Part shown: piece by piece, positions 16,407 through 26,698 of the stretch
How positions within the stretch are numbered: position 1 is the stretch's first letter
Layout of the letters: the number at the start of each line of letters is the position of its first letter
Origin: a sulfur-oxidizing endosymbiont of Gigantopelta aegis
GTDB lineage: Bacteria > Pseudomonadota > Gammaproteobacteria > GRL18
NCBI RefSeq assembly: GCF_016097415.1
Contig: NZ_JAEHGE010000001.1
Span: 211,001-275,000, forward strand
DNA: 64,000 bases
Direction of reading: 5' to 3'
Translations under genes and position numbers: made by a program
The notes under the pieces: generated by a model
The model's input: the letters and a program-made list of their open reading frames with translations, nothing else
Database searches by the model: none
What the model was told of the DNA's origin: nothing

Positions 16407-17930
16407 CTACGAAACCAGTCGTCCATAAAGCGTATTCATTTGTCTGCCCAGGTTTTTTGTTTCCTCATCCAGTTGTGCCCAGCTAAATTGCCATTGCCAG
16501 TTTCCTTCGGTGGTGCCCGGCGTATTCATGCGCTCTCCTTCTGCCAAGCCCATTAAATCCTGCATGGGGATAATCGCCAGCTTAGCCACCGATGCCATTG
16601 CTGTGTTCATGAGCACTTGGTTGAGTTGTTCATACGGGAAATTAAAATATTGCTGGAGATAATGTTTTTCATCGTCATTCAGCGTATTTAACCAGGCTTG
16701 TGTAGTGTCATTATCATGCGTGCCGGTATAGACCACACTATTGAGCTGATGATTATGGGGCAGGTAGGGATTACTGCTTTCACCGGAAAAGGCGAATTGT
16801 AATATTTTCATACCCGGTAAGTTAAATTTTTCACGCAGTTCGTTGACTTCATCGGTAATAATACCCAGGTCTTCTGCCACCAAGGCCAAATCGGGATAGG
16901 CCTGATAGAGAGCTGTGAGTAATTTTTCACCGGGGGATTTCACCCAACGACCATTAATGGCTGTCTCTTCTTCTGCGGGAATTTCCCAGCTGGCTTCAAA
17001 ACCACGAAAATGATCGATGCGTACCAAATCAAATAGGCTCTTTTGGGTCTGAATACGTGCTTGCCACCAGCTAAAATTGGTCTTTTCTATATTTTCCCAG
17101 TGATAATGAGGGTTCCCCCAACGCTGGCCGGTGGCAGAGAAATAATCGGGAGGCACGCCCGCCACAACATCAGAATGTCCCTGCTCATTGAGCTTAAAAA
17201 ATTGTCGTTGCGCCCAGACATCAGCACTATCATGTGCGACAAAGATCGGTAAGTCACCAAATAAATAAATGCCCTGCTCATTGGCATAATTTTTTAGTGA
17301 TGCCCACTGGCTAAAAAATAAAAATTGCTCAAATTGATAGGATAAAACTTGCGCTTTCAGGCGAATTCTCGCCTCATTTAAGGCTTCTGCTTCTCTGTTT
17401 TTCAGTGTGTCCGGCCAATCAACCCAGCTTTTTTGCTGCTGCTCATTTTTTAATGCACAATAAAGGGCAAAGTCATCCAACCAAAAAGCTTGTTCCTGAA
17501 TAAAGCGATAAAAGTGCTGGGACTCTTCACTTTTATCAGTCTCAGACTCCAATTGCTTATGAAAATGATTAAAGGCGATAGAGATACATTTTGAACGGCC
17601 ATACTTTGAAGTATAAGGGGCATCGGTAAAACAATGGTGCAAATCATATTCAGCCAGCCAACCCCGTTCAACCAACCATTGCAGGTCAATAAAATGTGGA
17701 TTGCCCGCATGAACTGATAAAGATTGATAAGGTGAGCCATCACCATGAGTCGGCCCAAGCGGCAGGGTTTGCCAGACGGTAAAACCCGTCGCTTTGAGAA
17801 AATCGACAAAACGGTAGGCATCTTCACCAATAACGCCCTGCCCATAAGGCCCGGGCAAAGAGGTCAAATGCAATAAAACACCTGAGCGACGGGTGTCCAG
17901 CGGTGCTGACTGATTATATTGACAATTCAT
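16407..17930 (-). CDS. malQ: 4-alpha-glucanotransferase (amylomaltase, GH77)
   Basis: This 507-residue enzyme transfers alpha-1,4-glucan segments between chains. GH77 signatures are visible: TSLPGPYGQGVIG at the N-terminus, then VAGVPPDYFSATGQRWGNP, VRIDHFRGFEASWEIPA with the nucleophile Asp, LVAEDLGIIT with the acid/base Glu, and YTGTHDNDTTQAWL. It is the last gene of a minus-strand operon glgC-GH57-malQ, 16 bases after the amylase. Its placement points to glycogen remodelling rather than maltose uptake. Confidence 0.96.
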   Translation of the reverse strand: MNCQYNQSAPLDTRRSGVLLHLTSLPGPYGQGVIGEDAYRFVDFLKATGFTVWQTLPLGPTHGDGSPYQSLSVHAGNPHFIDLQWLVERGWLAEYDLHHCFTDAPYTSKYGRSKCISIAFNHFHKQLESETDKSEESQHFYRFIQEQAFWLDDFALYCALKNEQQQKSWVDWPDTLKNREAEALNEARIRLKAQVLSYQFEQFLFFSQWASLKNYANEQGIYLFGDLPIFVAHDSADVWAQRQFFKLNEQGHSDVVAGVPPDYFSATGQRWGNPHYHWENIEKTNFSWWQARIQTQKSLFDLVRIDHFRGFEASWEIPAEEETAINGRWVKSPGEKLLTALYQAYPDLALVAEDLGIITDEVNELREKFNLPGMKILQFAFSGESSNPYLPHNHQLNSVVYTGTHDNDTTQAWLNTLNDDEKHYLQQYFNFPYEQLNQVLMNTAMASVAKLAIIPMQDLMGLAEGERMNTPGTTEGNWQWQFSWAQLDEETKNLGRQMNTLYGRLVS

Positions 17931-17946
17931 TTAGTTTTTCCAGATC

Positions 17947-19734
17947 TCATTCTTTTCCCGGGCGCATGGTACCACCGCCCGCAGGTGAACCACTGCCCTG
18001 GGTAAAGACTTGAGTGAGATAGCTGGGCGGTAAAACTCCCAGATATTGATATAATATGGATAAATTCAAGCGAAATAGGGATTCAAAACTACTCACAGAA
18101 TCGGCAGGATTGTAATCGCCAAACCACCAGAACCAGTCAGAGCCTTCGCAAACGGCCAATTGCTGTTCTGCTCTAGCCAGTTCGCCCGGATCAAGTTCTC
18201 TTCTGGCCACGACACTATCAAAACATTCTTTGGCCTGAATCAACATATCCCAACCACGGTTTTTTGCCCGATCACCAATCCAAGTGGAAAATGAGCCATA
18301 AACCCAGCTTCCAGCCACTAAAGAAGGCAATTTGGTGGGTGTTACATCGCTAGTAACGCAATCAGCAAACGTGCTTAATTCCATATCAGGGTGTTCAGCC
18401 AAACGCTGATACAGCGCTGTTAGGAAATAGTAGCCATTTTCCGGGTAATGCTCCCAGGCATTCTCACCATCCAAAATAATTGACACCACTCGACCGCGTT
18501 GATCGTCACGGTAGTTTACTATCGTTTCCAGATGCTCAACCAGATTACCTACTGCGTCATCGGCATGCCATTTAGAATAGGTAAAGCCAATTAAGTCCGA
18601 CAGGCCATCATCACGGAAAAAGCATTGAATGGGGCTGTTTTCGGTCTGTGAAGCATCTTGTGTGTCTGCTGCAGCAGCGTCTATAGTATAAGCTCGGTGC
18701 ACACCCACATGATTATATACATCGTCCAACATATCCGCACGACTGAGGCTATTGTTGAGTACGCTACCGCCGGTTGCAACCCATTGAAAGCCATATTCTG
18801 CTAAGATTTTCAGGGTTTCATCACTCACCGCCCCTTCTGACGGCCAACAGCCCACGGGCTTAAAACCAAAGTGATTTTTAAAAATATCCAGACCCTGTTT
18901 AATATGCCAATGCACCCGCTCTTTGCCACCCGGATAAGTGGTTTTTTCCGGTAATGGCACATCTGGCATAGCCTCTCTGGCAGAGTTTATGTCCAGCATT
19001 AAGGGCATAATCGGGTGGGCATAAGGGGTGACTGATAGTTCAATCTGTCCTGTCTGCGCCAGCCTACGATAGCGGTCAATAATATTATTATGAATATCAC
19101 CAATGACTTCCAACAATAAATAACGATCATTTAAGGTATAGTCACTTTCTTTGTACAGTAGGCGTTTTATGCGTGGGTCATTGCGCTTAACCGTTTCGCC
19201 AATCCAGGCCAGATGATGCCAGGTCAGCATATCAAAGAGATATTGTTCATGCAGATAAAAAACGGTATCGGGATTATCAATGAACCATTGCGACATATTA
19301 GCCAGTTTTTGATAAGCCGGAAAACGATCAATCAGACGCTCACGATTAGCACGCAAGCAGTCATTAATCAGTTGCAACCTGAATTGCGGGCTGGAAGGTA
19401 ATTTTTCACTGGTCAAACTGGCCAATAAGGGATCGCGCAGCGGGGTGTTATGACGTAAGAAGTCTTTGATTTGTTCTTTATAGTCTTCAATTTGTTCTAA
19501 TAAGGTGGGGGTAAAGTTAACGACAGCGCGGGCACCGGGAATATTTTCCAGATGATCCACCATATCCACATAGTCTTTAATGACGTGTAGATAGGTCCAG
19601 GGCAATTGGTATTCGTTCTTTCTTAGATCCCGATATTCTGGCTGGTGCATGTGCCAGCAGATGACAACTTTTAATTTGTCGTCACTTTTCTCTTCACTTT
19701 TTTCTTCAGTAAGGTCTTCATTTACAGTACTCAT
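17947..19734 (-). CDS. Glycoside hydrolase family 57 alpha-amylase/glucanotransferase-like
   Basis: This is a GH57 enzyme of about 595 residues. The first family motif is VVICWHMHQPEYRD; the nucleophile region is GCWPSEGAVSDETL; the probable acid/base Asp region is IILDGENAWEHYPENG. A Glu/Asp/Lys-rich N-terminus (EEKSEEKSDDK) precedes the domain. I chose the ATG at 19734, because the longer frame begins with TTG and AAGGGA sits at the right distance before this ATG. It lies between glgC and malQ, so glycogen processing is the likely role; whether it branches, debranches or hydrolyses is not clear. Confidence 0.88.
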   Translation of the reverse strand: MSTVNEDLTEEKSEEKSDDKLKVVICWHMHQPEYRDLRKNEYQLPWTYLHVIKDYVDMVDHLENIPGARAVVNFTPTLLEQIEDYKEQIKDFLRHNTPLRDPLLASLTSEKLPSSPQFRLQLINDCLRANRERLIDRFPAYQKLANMSQWFIDNPDTVFYLHEQYLFDMLTWHHLAWIGETVKRNDPRIKRLLYKESDYTLNDRYLLLEVIGDIHNNIIDRYRRLAQTGQIELSVTPYAHPIMPLMLDINSAREAMPDVPLPEKTTYPGGKERVHWHIKQGLDIFKNHFGFKPVGCWPSEGAVSDETLKILAEYGFQWVATGGSVLNNSLSRADMLDDVYNHVGVHRAYTIDAAAADTQDASQTENSPIQCFFRDDGLSDLIGFTYSKWHADDAVGNLVEHLETIVNYRDDQRGRVVSIILDGENAWEHYPENGYYFLTALYQRLAEHPDMELSTFADCVTSDVTPTKLPSLVAGSWVYGSFSTWIGDRAKNRGWDMLIQAKECFDSVVARRELDPGELARAEQQLAVCEGSDWFWWFGDYNPADSVSSFESLFRLNLSILYQYLGVLPPSYLTQVFTQGSGSPAGGGTMRPGKE

Positions 19735-19767
19735 CAAGGTCCCTTTTAGACTTTTTTAGCTATGACA

Positions 19768-21036
19768 TCATCTCACGGTATGTTTTTTCGGCCCAATCAT
19801 ATCTGAGGTCACTAGGACGATACCACCTTCTGACACCCGGAAATTCTTTTTATCCTCAGCGCGATCAACGCCAATTTTTGTACCCGCAGGGATCTGCGTG
19901 CCCTTGTCAATCACCGCATTTTTAATAATGCAATTTTGTCCTATCACCACTTCCGGCAAAATCACCGAATCTTCTATCAGCGAATAGGAATTCACCCGTA
20001 CATTGGAAAACAGCAGTGAATGCGATACTTTAGCACCAGAGATAATACAACCACCGGATACCATGGAATCAACGGCCATACCTCTGCGTTCATCGTCATC
20101 GAAGACAAATTTTGCCGGTGGTAATTGCTCTTGATAGGTCCAGATAGGCCAGATGTCATCATAAAGATTCAATTCTGGTGACACACCAATTAACTCCTGA
20201 TTCGCCTTCCAGAAAGCATCCAGTGTTCCCACATCACGCCAATAAGTTTGACTCTGCTCTTCTTTGTAATTAAAAGAGTAGGCAAAAGCACGGTATTTAT
20301 CTACCACATGCGGAATTATATCCTTACCAAAATCACGAGAGGAATTAGGATCATCCGCATCACGGATGAGTTGCTCGAATAAAAAGTCTTTATTAAAAAT
20401 GTAAATGCCCATAGAAGCCAAAGCACAATCTGGGTTGCCCGGTGAATGCTGGGGGTTTTCTGGTTTTTCAGCAAACTCAATAACGCGGTTATTCTCATCA
20501 ACAGCCATCACACCAAAGGCTTTAGCTTCCTCCACTGGTACTTCAAAACATCCCACGGTTAAATCCGCCTGGTTTTCAACGTGCTTGGCGAGCATGGCAC
20601 CATAGTCCATTTTATAAATATGATCACCGGCCAGAACCAGTATGTATTCAGGATTATGTACGCGCAAAATATCAAGATTTTGATAAATTGCATCCGCAGT
20701 CCCTAAATACCAATTGTCTTTGATACGTTGCTGTGCCGGCATGAGTTCCACAAATTCGCCAAACTCACCACGAAAATGCCCCCAGCCTTGCTGAATATGG
20801 CGGATCAGTGAATGAGATTTATACTGGGTGGCAACAGCAATACGACGGATACCGGAGTTAACACAATTTGATAGCGGGAAATCAATAATGCGGAATTTAC
20901 CGCCAAAGGGCACACTGGGCTTGGCTCGCCAGGCAGTCAGTTCTTTTAAACGTGAACCCTGCCCGCCAGCCAGGATAATGGCCAAGGTTTCACGGGTAAT
21001 ACGACTAACAAAGCGATGGGTGTTTTCAGTGGACAC
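19768..21036 (-). CDS. glgC: Glucose-1-phosphate adenylyltransferase
   Basis: GlgC makes ADP-glucose, the committed step of glycogen synthesis. Signatures: [33 protein letters not shown], the substrate region [23 protein letters not shown], and a C-terminal left-handed beta-helix ([19 protein letters not shown]). The start is set at the GTG at 21036, because AAGGAG lies six to seven bases before it and it gives the usual length (422 aa); the longer frame from 21075 begins with TTG and lacks this. It heads the operon glgC-GH57-malQ and is divergent from glgB. Confidence 0.96.
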   Translation of the reverse strand: MSTENTHRFVSRITRETLAIILAGGQGSRLKELTAWRAKPSVPFGGKFRIIDFPLSNCVNSGIRRIAVATQYKSHSLIRHIQQGWGHFRGEFGEFVELMPAQQRIKDNWYLGTADAIYQNLDILRVHNPEYILVLAGDHIYKMDYGAMLAKHVENQADLTVGCFEVPVEEAKAFGVMAVDENNRVIEFAEKPENPQHSPGNPDCALASMGIYIFNKDFLFEQLIRDADDPNSSRDFGKDIIPHVVDKYRAFAYSFNYKEEQSQTYWRDVGTLDAFWKANQELIGVSPELNLYDDIWPIWTYQEQLPPAKFVFDDDERRGMAVDSMVSGGCIISGAKVSHSLLFSNVRVNSYSLIEDSVILPEVVIGQNCIIKNAVIDKGTQIPAGTKIGVDRAEDKKNFRVSEGGIVLVTSDMIGPKKHTVR

Positions 21037-21182
21037 TGAGCTCTCCTTGAGTGCTTGCGTTGAAAATAGGAACAAAAGTGTTGAAATAAAAAGTGTCAGG
21101 ATAAAATACTAGGTGCTCGATCCACTTCTACACTTTAATAGATAGGTTCAATTTAGCATAAAAGCAATACGACATACTGTTA

Positions 21183-21224
21183 ATCACATCTATTTATTGA
21201 TCGGAATCAATAAATAGATGTGAT
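21183..21224. promoter_or_regulatory. Perfect 18-bp inverted repeat between glgC and glgB
   Basis: Arms 21183-21200 and 21207-21224 (core CACATCTATTTATTGA) are exact complements around a 6-base TCGGAA spacer. It sits in the only control region of the divergent glycogen operons and has no T tail, so an operator is as likely as a hairpin. Two TATAAT boxes for glgB lie just downstream, at 21251 and 21272. Confidence 0.7.
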
Positions 21225-21305
21225 GCTTCAGCAATATAAATTTAAACTATTATAATTCTTTCAAATGACAGTATAATGAATCACTATCTTAGTTAGGAAT
21301 AGATC

Positions 21306-23513
21306 ATGCAAAGAAAAAGGAAAAAAGACAAGGAAAGGGAACAATCGTCACTACAACATGATTTATCCCGCATCATAGAAGCCAAACACCATGATCCCTT
21401 TTCAGTTCTAGGCTTTGATCAAGAAAACCAACTCATTCGCGTCTTTCTACCCGCGGCTGAAAACGTACAGCTCGTGCTACCTAGCAAGCCTGATGCAGAA
21501 CTTAGTCGAGTGCCTGAAAGTGATTTTTTCCAATGGCAGGGTGATCTCAGTTTACTGGACAAACACTTAGAATTAAAGTGGCTGGATAAAAGCGGCTATC
21601 AACATCAGGGCTATTACCCCTATACTTTCGCCCCTCAAATCAGTGACTTTGACCTACATCTTTTCAGCGAGGGCAAGTTATTACAATGTTATAACGTGCT
21701 AGGCTCACACCCCAGAACCATCGATGGCATTGAAGGCATGTTCTTCGCTACTTGGGCGCCGAATGCCGAGCGAGTCAGTGTCATTGCAGACTTTAATCAA
21801 TGGGATGGACGTGCTCACCCCATGCGGGTACGTGGTGATAGAGGTGTTTGGGAGTTATTTATTCCCGGGGTTAAAAATGCATATTTATATAAATATGAAA
21901 TTCTTAATCGCCATAGTGGTGAAGTCTTAGAAAAAATTGATCCCTATTCACAACAATATGAATATCGTCCTGCAACGGCCTCCATCACCTCAGCAACCGA
22001 TGATTATCAATGGCAGGATGCACAATGGTTAAGCCAGCGAGAAAAAGATAACTGGCAACACAGCCCCTTGTCCGTTTATGAACTGCACTTGGGTTCTTGG
22101 CAGCGAGGCTCACAAAATGAATTTCTTAACTACCGTGACTTGGCACATCGTATTGTTGACTACATAAAGCCGCTCGGTTTTACTCATATTGAGCTATTAC
22201 CGATTACCGAGCATCCGCTGGATGCTTCCTGGGGTTATCAGGCAACGGGCTATTTTGCCCCCACCAGTCGCTTTGGCAGTATTGACGATTTTAAGTACTT
22301 TGTTGATTATTGTCACCAGCATCATCTTGGCGTACTTGTTGACTGGGTGCCTGCTCACTTCCCTAAAGATCCCCATGGTCTGGCGCAATTTGATGGCAGT
22401 GCCTTATATGAACACGAAGATCCTCGACTCGGAGAACATCAGGACTGGGGGACTTTAATTTATAATTTAGGCCGCAATGAAGTTAAAAACTTTTTACTTG
22501 CTAGCGCCCTATTTTGGCTAGATAAGTTCCATATTGATGGACTCCGCGTGGACGCGGTAGCATCCATGCTGTATCTCGATTATTCTCGTGAAGAGGGTCA
22601 ATGGCTGGCCAATAAACATGGCGGCAATGAAAATCTCGAAGCCATTGATTTTCTCAAAGAGCTTAACCATCTGACCCATGTTGAGTATCCCGGTACCCTC
22701 GTCATCGCCGAAGAATCAACATCTTGGCCTCAAGTTACGCGCCCTGCTTGGTTAGGAGGCTTAGGCTTTACCATGAAATGGAATATGGGCTGGATGCATG
22801 ATATTTTAAATTATATGCAACTGGATCCGATCCATCGTCATTACCATCATGACAAACTCACTTTTGGCTTGCTGTATAGTTTTTCTGAAAACTTCCTGCT
22901 ACCTTTTTCTCATGATGAAGTCGTACATGGCAAAGGCTCAATGCTAGGTAAAATGCCCGGTGATGATTGGCAACAATTTGCTAACTTACGCCTGCTTTAT
23001 ACTTTTATGTTTACTTATCCGGGTAAGAAATTACTCTTTATGGGCAGTGAATTTGGCCAACGTGCAGAGTGGAATTTTGATCAGGCACTTGAATGGCATG
23101 AGTTGGAAGCCGACTCACATCGAGGGGTGAAAGATTTGGTGGCTCAACTGAATCATTTATACAGTGAAATTCCGGCATTACACTACTATGACTTTGATGC
23201 TCAAGGCTTTGACTGGGTCGATTGTCACGATTCTGACCAATCAATTCTTATTTATCAACGCAATGGACCCACTGATTCGGTCATCATTGTGTTAAATTTC
23301 ACCCCCGTTGTCCGAGAAAACTACCGGATTGGCGTACCTTTTGGCGGTCATTATGAAGAGCTTTTAAATTCTGACTCCAGTTACTATAATGGTACAAATA
23401 TAGGCAATAATAACCCCATTGTCAGTGAAGCAATACCTTGGATGGATAAAGATCATTCTATCAGTATCACTTTACCGCCTTTGGCAGGTCTTATTATAAA
23501 AATGATTGATTGA
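21306..23513 (+). CDS. glgB: 1,4-alpha-glucan branching enzyme
   Basis: This is a GH13 branching enzyme of 735 residues. An N-terminal carbohydrate-binding/E-set region (residues ~20-230) precedes the catalytic barrel. Catalytic residues are the nucleophile Asp in [13 protein letters not shown] (~416), the acid/base Glu in VIAEEST (~470) and Asp in [13 protein letters not shown] (~538). A very basic start ([12 protein letters not shown]) is unusual for the family. SD TAGGA lies upstream. It leads the plus-strand operon with glgA, 19 bases on. Confidence 0.97.
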   Translation: MQRKRKKDKEREQSSLQHDLSRIIEAKHHDPFSVLGFDQENQLIRVFLPAAENVQLVLPSKPDAELSRVPESDFFQWQGDLSLLDKHLELKWLDKSGYQHQGYYPYTFAPQISDFDLHLFSEGKLLQCYNVLGSHPRTIDGIEGMFFATWAPNAERVSVIADFNQWDGRAHPMRVRGDRGVWELFIPGVKNAYLYKYEILNRHSGEVLEKIDPYSQQYEYRPATASITSATDDYQWQDAQWLSQREKDNWQHSPLSVYELHLGSWQRGSQNEFLNYRDLAHRIVDYIKPLGFTHIELLPITEHPLDASWGYQATGYFAPTSRFGSIDDFKYFVDYCHQHHLGVLVDWVPAHFPKDPHGLAQFDGSALYEHEDPRLGEHQDWGTLIYNLGRNEVKNFLLASALFWLDKFHIDGLRVDAVASMLYLDYSREEGQWLANKHGGNENLEAIDFLKELNHLTHVEYPGTLVIAEESTSWPQVTRPAWLGGLGFTMKWNMGWMHDILNYMQLDPIHRHYHHDKLTFGLLYSFSENFLLPFSHDEVVHGKGSMLGKMPGDDWQQFANLRLLYTFMFTYPGKKLLFMGSEFGQRAEWNFDQALEWHELEADSHRGVKDLVAQLNHLYSEIPALHYYDFDAQGFDWVDCHDSDQSILIYQRNGPTDSVIIVLNFTPVVRENYRIGVPFGGHYEELLNSDSSYYNGTNIGNNNPIVSEAIPWMDKDHSISITLPPLAGLIIKMID

Positions 23514-23532
23514 AACAATAATAGATTAAGCA

Positions 23533-25092
23533 ATGAAATCTAACTATAAAATATTATTTATCAGTAGCGAAGTTTATCCCTTTGCCAAAACCGGCGGCTT
23601 GGGCGATGTCTCCAATAGCCTACCCAAGGCATTAAAAGATTTGGATCAGGACATTAGAATTTTAATGCCCGCCTATCCCTTTGCTATTCAAAAAGCAGAC
23701 TCGATTCAGTATGTTGCTAAAATTGATTTACCTGAACGGGGTTTTCCCGGTCATTTAGGCTTGTCTTATCAGCAACATCGTTCCAAAGAAAAAAATCAAC
23801 AAAATAGTGTTGCCATAATCGAAACCACTTTACCGGATAGCAAAGTCAAAGTCTGGATGCTTGAATCCGAATTATATAATCGCTCTGGCACACCCTATTC
23901 CGATGAAGACAATCAAGAATGGCCGGATAATGATTTTCGCTTTGCGCTATTAAATTATATCGCTGTTGAAATCGCCATGGGACGTACTGAGCTCAATTGG
24001 CAGGCTGATATAATACATGGCAATGACTGGCAGGCAGGTTTAGCAGCCGTGTTATTAGCTCAAGAAACAGTCGCTAAACGACCTGCCAGTGTTTTTACTA
24101 TTCATAATATGTCACACATGGGGGTTTATTCTCGCAAGCGTTTTGATCAATTAGAACTTGATCCGCAGTTATGGAATCATCATGAGTTAGAGTTTTACGA
24201 GAACTTTTCTTTTATTAAAGGCGGGCTAATTTTTTCTGATCGTATCAATACCGTTAGCCCCTCTTATGCCAAAGAAATTCAAACCGAAGAATTTGGCTAT
24301 GGCTTAGCGGGTTTATTAGCCCACCGAAAAGATCGACTTTCTGGTATCTTAAATGGCATCGACATGCAGGAATGGGATCCTGAAACCGATCCAATGATTG
24401 AAAAAAATTATTCCCTTAAAAACATTGCTGATAAGCAGGCGAATAAACTGTCTCTACAAAAACATTTTCATTTACCCGTCAATAAAAATGTTTTGCTATT
24501 AGGCATGGTGGCGCGACTGGTTTATCAAAAAGGCGTTGATCTGATCATCAAAGACATGGAGGATATTTTAGAGTTGCCCGTGCAGTTAGTGATCCTTGGC
24601 TCAGGAGATGAGGAATTAGAGAAACAACTCACTCAATGGGCGAAAAAATATCCCGAAAAAATTCAAATCCAATTAGGCTATGATGAAGCATTATCTCACC
24701 AAATCGAAGCCGGTGCAGATGCTTTTCTAATGTCTTCACGTTTTGAACCCTGCGGCTTAAATCAATTGTATAGTTTGCGCTATGGTACCATTCCTATTGT
24801 AAGAGAAACCGGTGGTTTGGCTGATACAGTGATTCATGCATCCAATGAAAACCTGAATAATAAAACGGCCACTGGTATTGTTTTTCATGAAGACAAAGGC
24901 TCGACGGTATTAGATGCAATCAAACTCACATCACTTTTATATCAAAGCAAAACCATTTGGCGCAAACTCACCAGCAATGCCATGAAGCAACACTTTTCCT
25001 GGCAAGAAAGTGCCGAGCATTATCTCAGCCTCTATACACAGGCCATTGAAGATAGAGATAAAATAAAAACTCAGAAGCCAATGATAAAATAA
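23533..25092 (+). CDS. glgA: Glycogen synthase (ADP-glucose type)
   Basis: This is a GT5 glucosyltransferase of 519 residues that extends alpha-1,4-glucan from ADP-glucose. The KTGGL motif is at residues 19-23 in EVYPFAKTGGLGDV. The C-terminal domain has LVYQKGVDL and the catalytic segment SRFEPCGLNQLYSLRYG, followed by ETGGLADTV. It follows glgB on the same strand and ends in a hairpin shared with the convergent zwf. Confidence 0.97.
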   Translation: MKSNYKILFISSEVYPFAKTGGLGDVSNSLPKALKDLDQDIRILMPAYPFAIQKADSIQYVAKIDLPERGFPGHLGLSYQQHRSKEKNQQNSVAIIETTLPDSKVKVWMLESELYNRSGTPYSDEDNQEWPDNDFRFALLNYIAVEIAMGRTELNWQADIIHGNDWQAGLAAVLLAQETVAKRPASVFTIHNMSHMGVYSRKRFDQLELDPQLWNHHELEFYENFSFIKGGLIFSDRINTVSPSYAKEIQTEEFGYGLAGLLAHRKDRLSGILNGIDMQEWDPETDPMIEKNYSLKNIADKQANKLSLQKHFHLPVNKNVLLLGMVARLVYQKGVDLIIKDMEDILELPVQLVILGSGDEELEKQLTQWAKKYPEKIQIQLGYDEALSHQIEAGADAFLMSSRFEPCGLNQLYSLRYGTIPIVRETGGLADTVIHASNENLNNKTATGIVFHEDKGSTVLDAIKLTSLLYQSKTIWRKLTSNAMKQHFSWQESAEHYLSLYTQAIEDRDKIKTQKPMIK

Positions 25093-25154
25093 CATAGAGC
25101 CTCCCCTTTTCGCCTCAGGGTGCCTACTTTTGGCAAAGGGGGAAACTCTATGTT
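25091..25154. terminator. Inverted repeat between convergent glgA and zwf
   Basis: AACATAGAG (25091-25099) pairs with CTCTATGTT (25146-25154), and the stem continues imperfectly through CCCCTTTT with AAAGGGGG. The stop codon of glgA is at its edge. It probably acts on both messages, though it lacks a clean T run. Confidence 0.6.
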
Positions 25155-25171
25155 ACTTATCTTGTCTTATA

Positions 25172-26686
25172 TTAGCTGTCACAATTTTTGGCATCTAGTT
25201 TATTGCGCCAAAACTGATCGTTGGAATCAAATAAACGAGAGGACACATCAGGACCCCAGGTGCCCGCTGGATAGGTGTGAATATAGTCCTGTTCTTCCAT
25301 CCAGGAGCGTAATACCGGATCGACAATTTGCCATGCCCATGAGACTTCATCAAAGCGTAAGAATTGTGATTGATCACCTTCCATGACTTCTAATAATAAG
25401 GCTTCATAAGCATCAATTTTAGCTTTGTTATCACAAGAATGGGCTTCAAGTTGGGTGATTTCCGTTTCCAATTCCAGGCCTGATTTTTTGACCTGCATTT
25501 CAATTCTCAAACATTCTTCTGGCTGAATATTTAATAAAATCCAATTGGGTTCCATTTGTTTTAATGCAGTATCTTTAAACAACTGCTGTGGCGGACGCTT
25601 GAAACGAATGCTCACTAAGAAGTTATTTTCTTTCATGCGCTTGCCGGTACGCAGGTAAAAAGGTACACCTTTCCAACGCCAATTATCCACATAGAGCTTC
25701 ATTGCTGCAAAAGTTTCCGTGGTACTTTTTTCAGCCACCCCTTCTTCTTCAAGATAGCCTGGCACTCTTTCACCATCAACATGACCACCGGAATATTGCG
25801 CACGAAAGGCATGCATATTCACCGAATTTCTACTGATAGGACGAATGGAACGCAGTGCTTTTACTTTTTCATCGCGTAAGGCATTTGCGTCTAAATTCGC
25901 CGGTGGTTCCATCACCACAAGGGCCAGCATTTGCAGTAAGTGACTTTGAATCATGTCTCGCAAAGCACCCGCAGAGTCATAATAATGCGAACGACCTCCC
26001 ACACCGGAGCTTTCAGCATGGGTGATTTGTACATGGTCAATATAATTGCGATTCCATAGCGGTTCAAGCAACAAGTTAGCAAAGCGGAACACTAAAATAT
26101 TTTGTACCGTATCTTTACCCAGATAATGATCGATACGATAAAGTTGCTCTTCTCTAAAACTCTTGTGCAATTGTGTATTTAACACTTCGGAACTTTCTAA
26201 ATCATGGCCGAAGGGTTTTTCAATCACTAGGCGACAATAGCCATTATGCTCTTCATGTAGGCCACTACTCACTAGATGCTTGGTGGTGAAATTATAATCC
26301 TGTGGGCGTATCGCTAAATAAAAAATATGATTAGCTGGGAAAGTATCTACATTTTCCAAGCGTTTTTTTAAAGCAACGAAAGACTCTTCATTTTGTAAAT
26401 CGCCTTGCTGAAAATGCAGGCGTCGGGTAAAACGCTCTAAAACCTGTGCATCGAGTCCACCACGAGCGCGGTCTTTTATTTCTTTAGTGACTTCTGTTTT
26501 CCACTGCTCATCATCCCAATCCCTGCGACCAAAGCCAACAATGGTCACTTCATCAGGCAAGCGTTTAGCTTCTTCCAGATGATATAATGCGGGAAGTAAT
26601 TTATTTTTACTCAAATGTCCCGTCACGCCAAAAATAATGAGCGTACAGGGTTCTTTAAGCAGTTTTTTATGTGAATTAGCATTCAT
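25172..26686 (-). CDS. zwf: Glucose-6-phosphate dehydrogenase
   Basis: This 504-residue enzyme is the first step of the oxidative pentose phosphate pathway and makes NADPH. The dinucleotide fold starts with [19 protein letters not shown], and the substrate motif [13 protein letters not shown] lies near residue 185. Further signatures include [12 protein letters not shown] and YLRTGKRM. It is the second gene of a gnd-zwf minus-strand pair, 12 bases after gnd. Next to glycogen genes, it probably draws on stored glucose. Confidence 0.97.
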   Translation of the reverse strand: MNANSHKKLLKEPCTLIIFGVTGHLSKNKLLPALYHLEEAKRLPDEVTIVGFGRRDWDDEQWKTEVTKEIKDRARGGLDAQVLERFTRRLHFQQGDLQNEESFVALKKRLENVDTFPANHIFYLAIRPQDYNFTTKHLVSSGLHEEHNGYCRLVIEKPFGHDLESSEVLNTQLHKSFREEQLYRIDHYLGKDTVQNILVFRFANLLLEPLWNRNYIDHVQITHAESSGVGGRSHYYDSAGALRDMIQSHLLQMLALVVMEPPANLDANALRDEKVKALRSIRPISRNSVNMHAFRAQYSGGHVDGERVPGYLEEEGVAEKSTTETFAAMKLYVDNWRWKGVPFYLRTGKRMKENNFLVSIRFKRPPQQLFKDTALKQMEPNWILLNIQPEECLRIEMQVKKSGLELETEITQLEAHSCDNKAKIDAYEALLLEVMEGDQSQFLRFDEVSWAWQIVDPVLRSWMEEQDYIHTYPAGTWGPDVSSRLFDSNDQFWRNKLDAKNCDS

Positions 26687-26698
26687 GATTCAGTAGCC

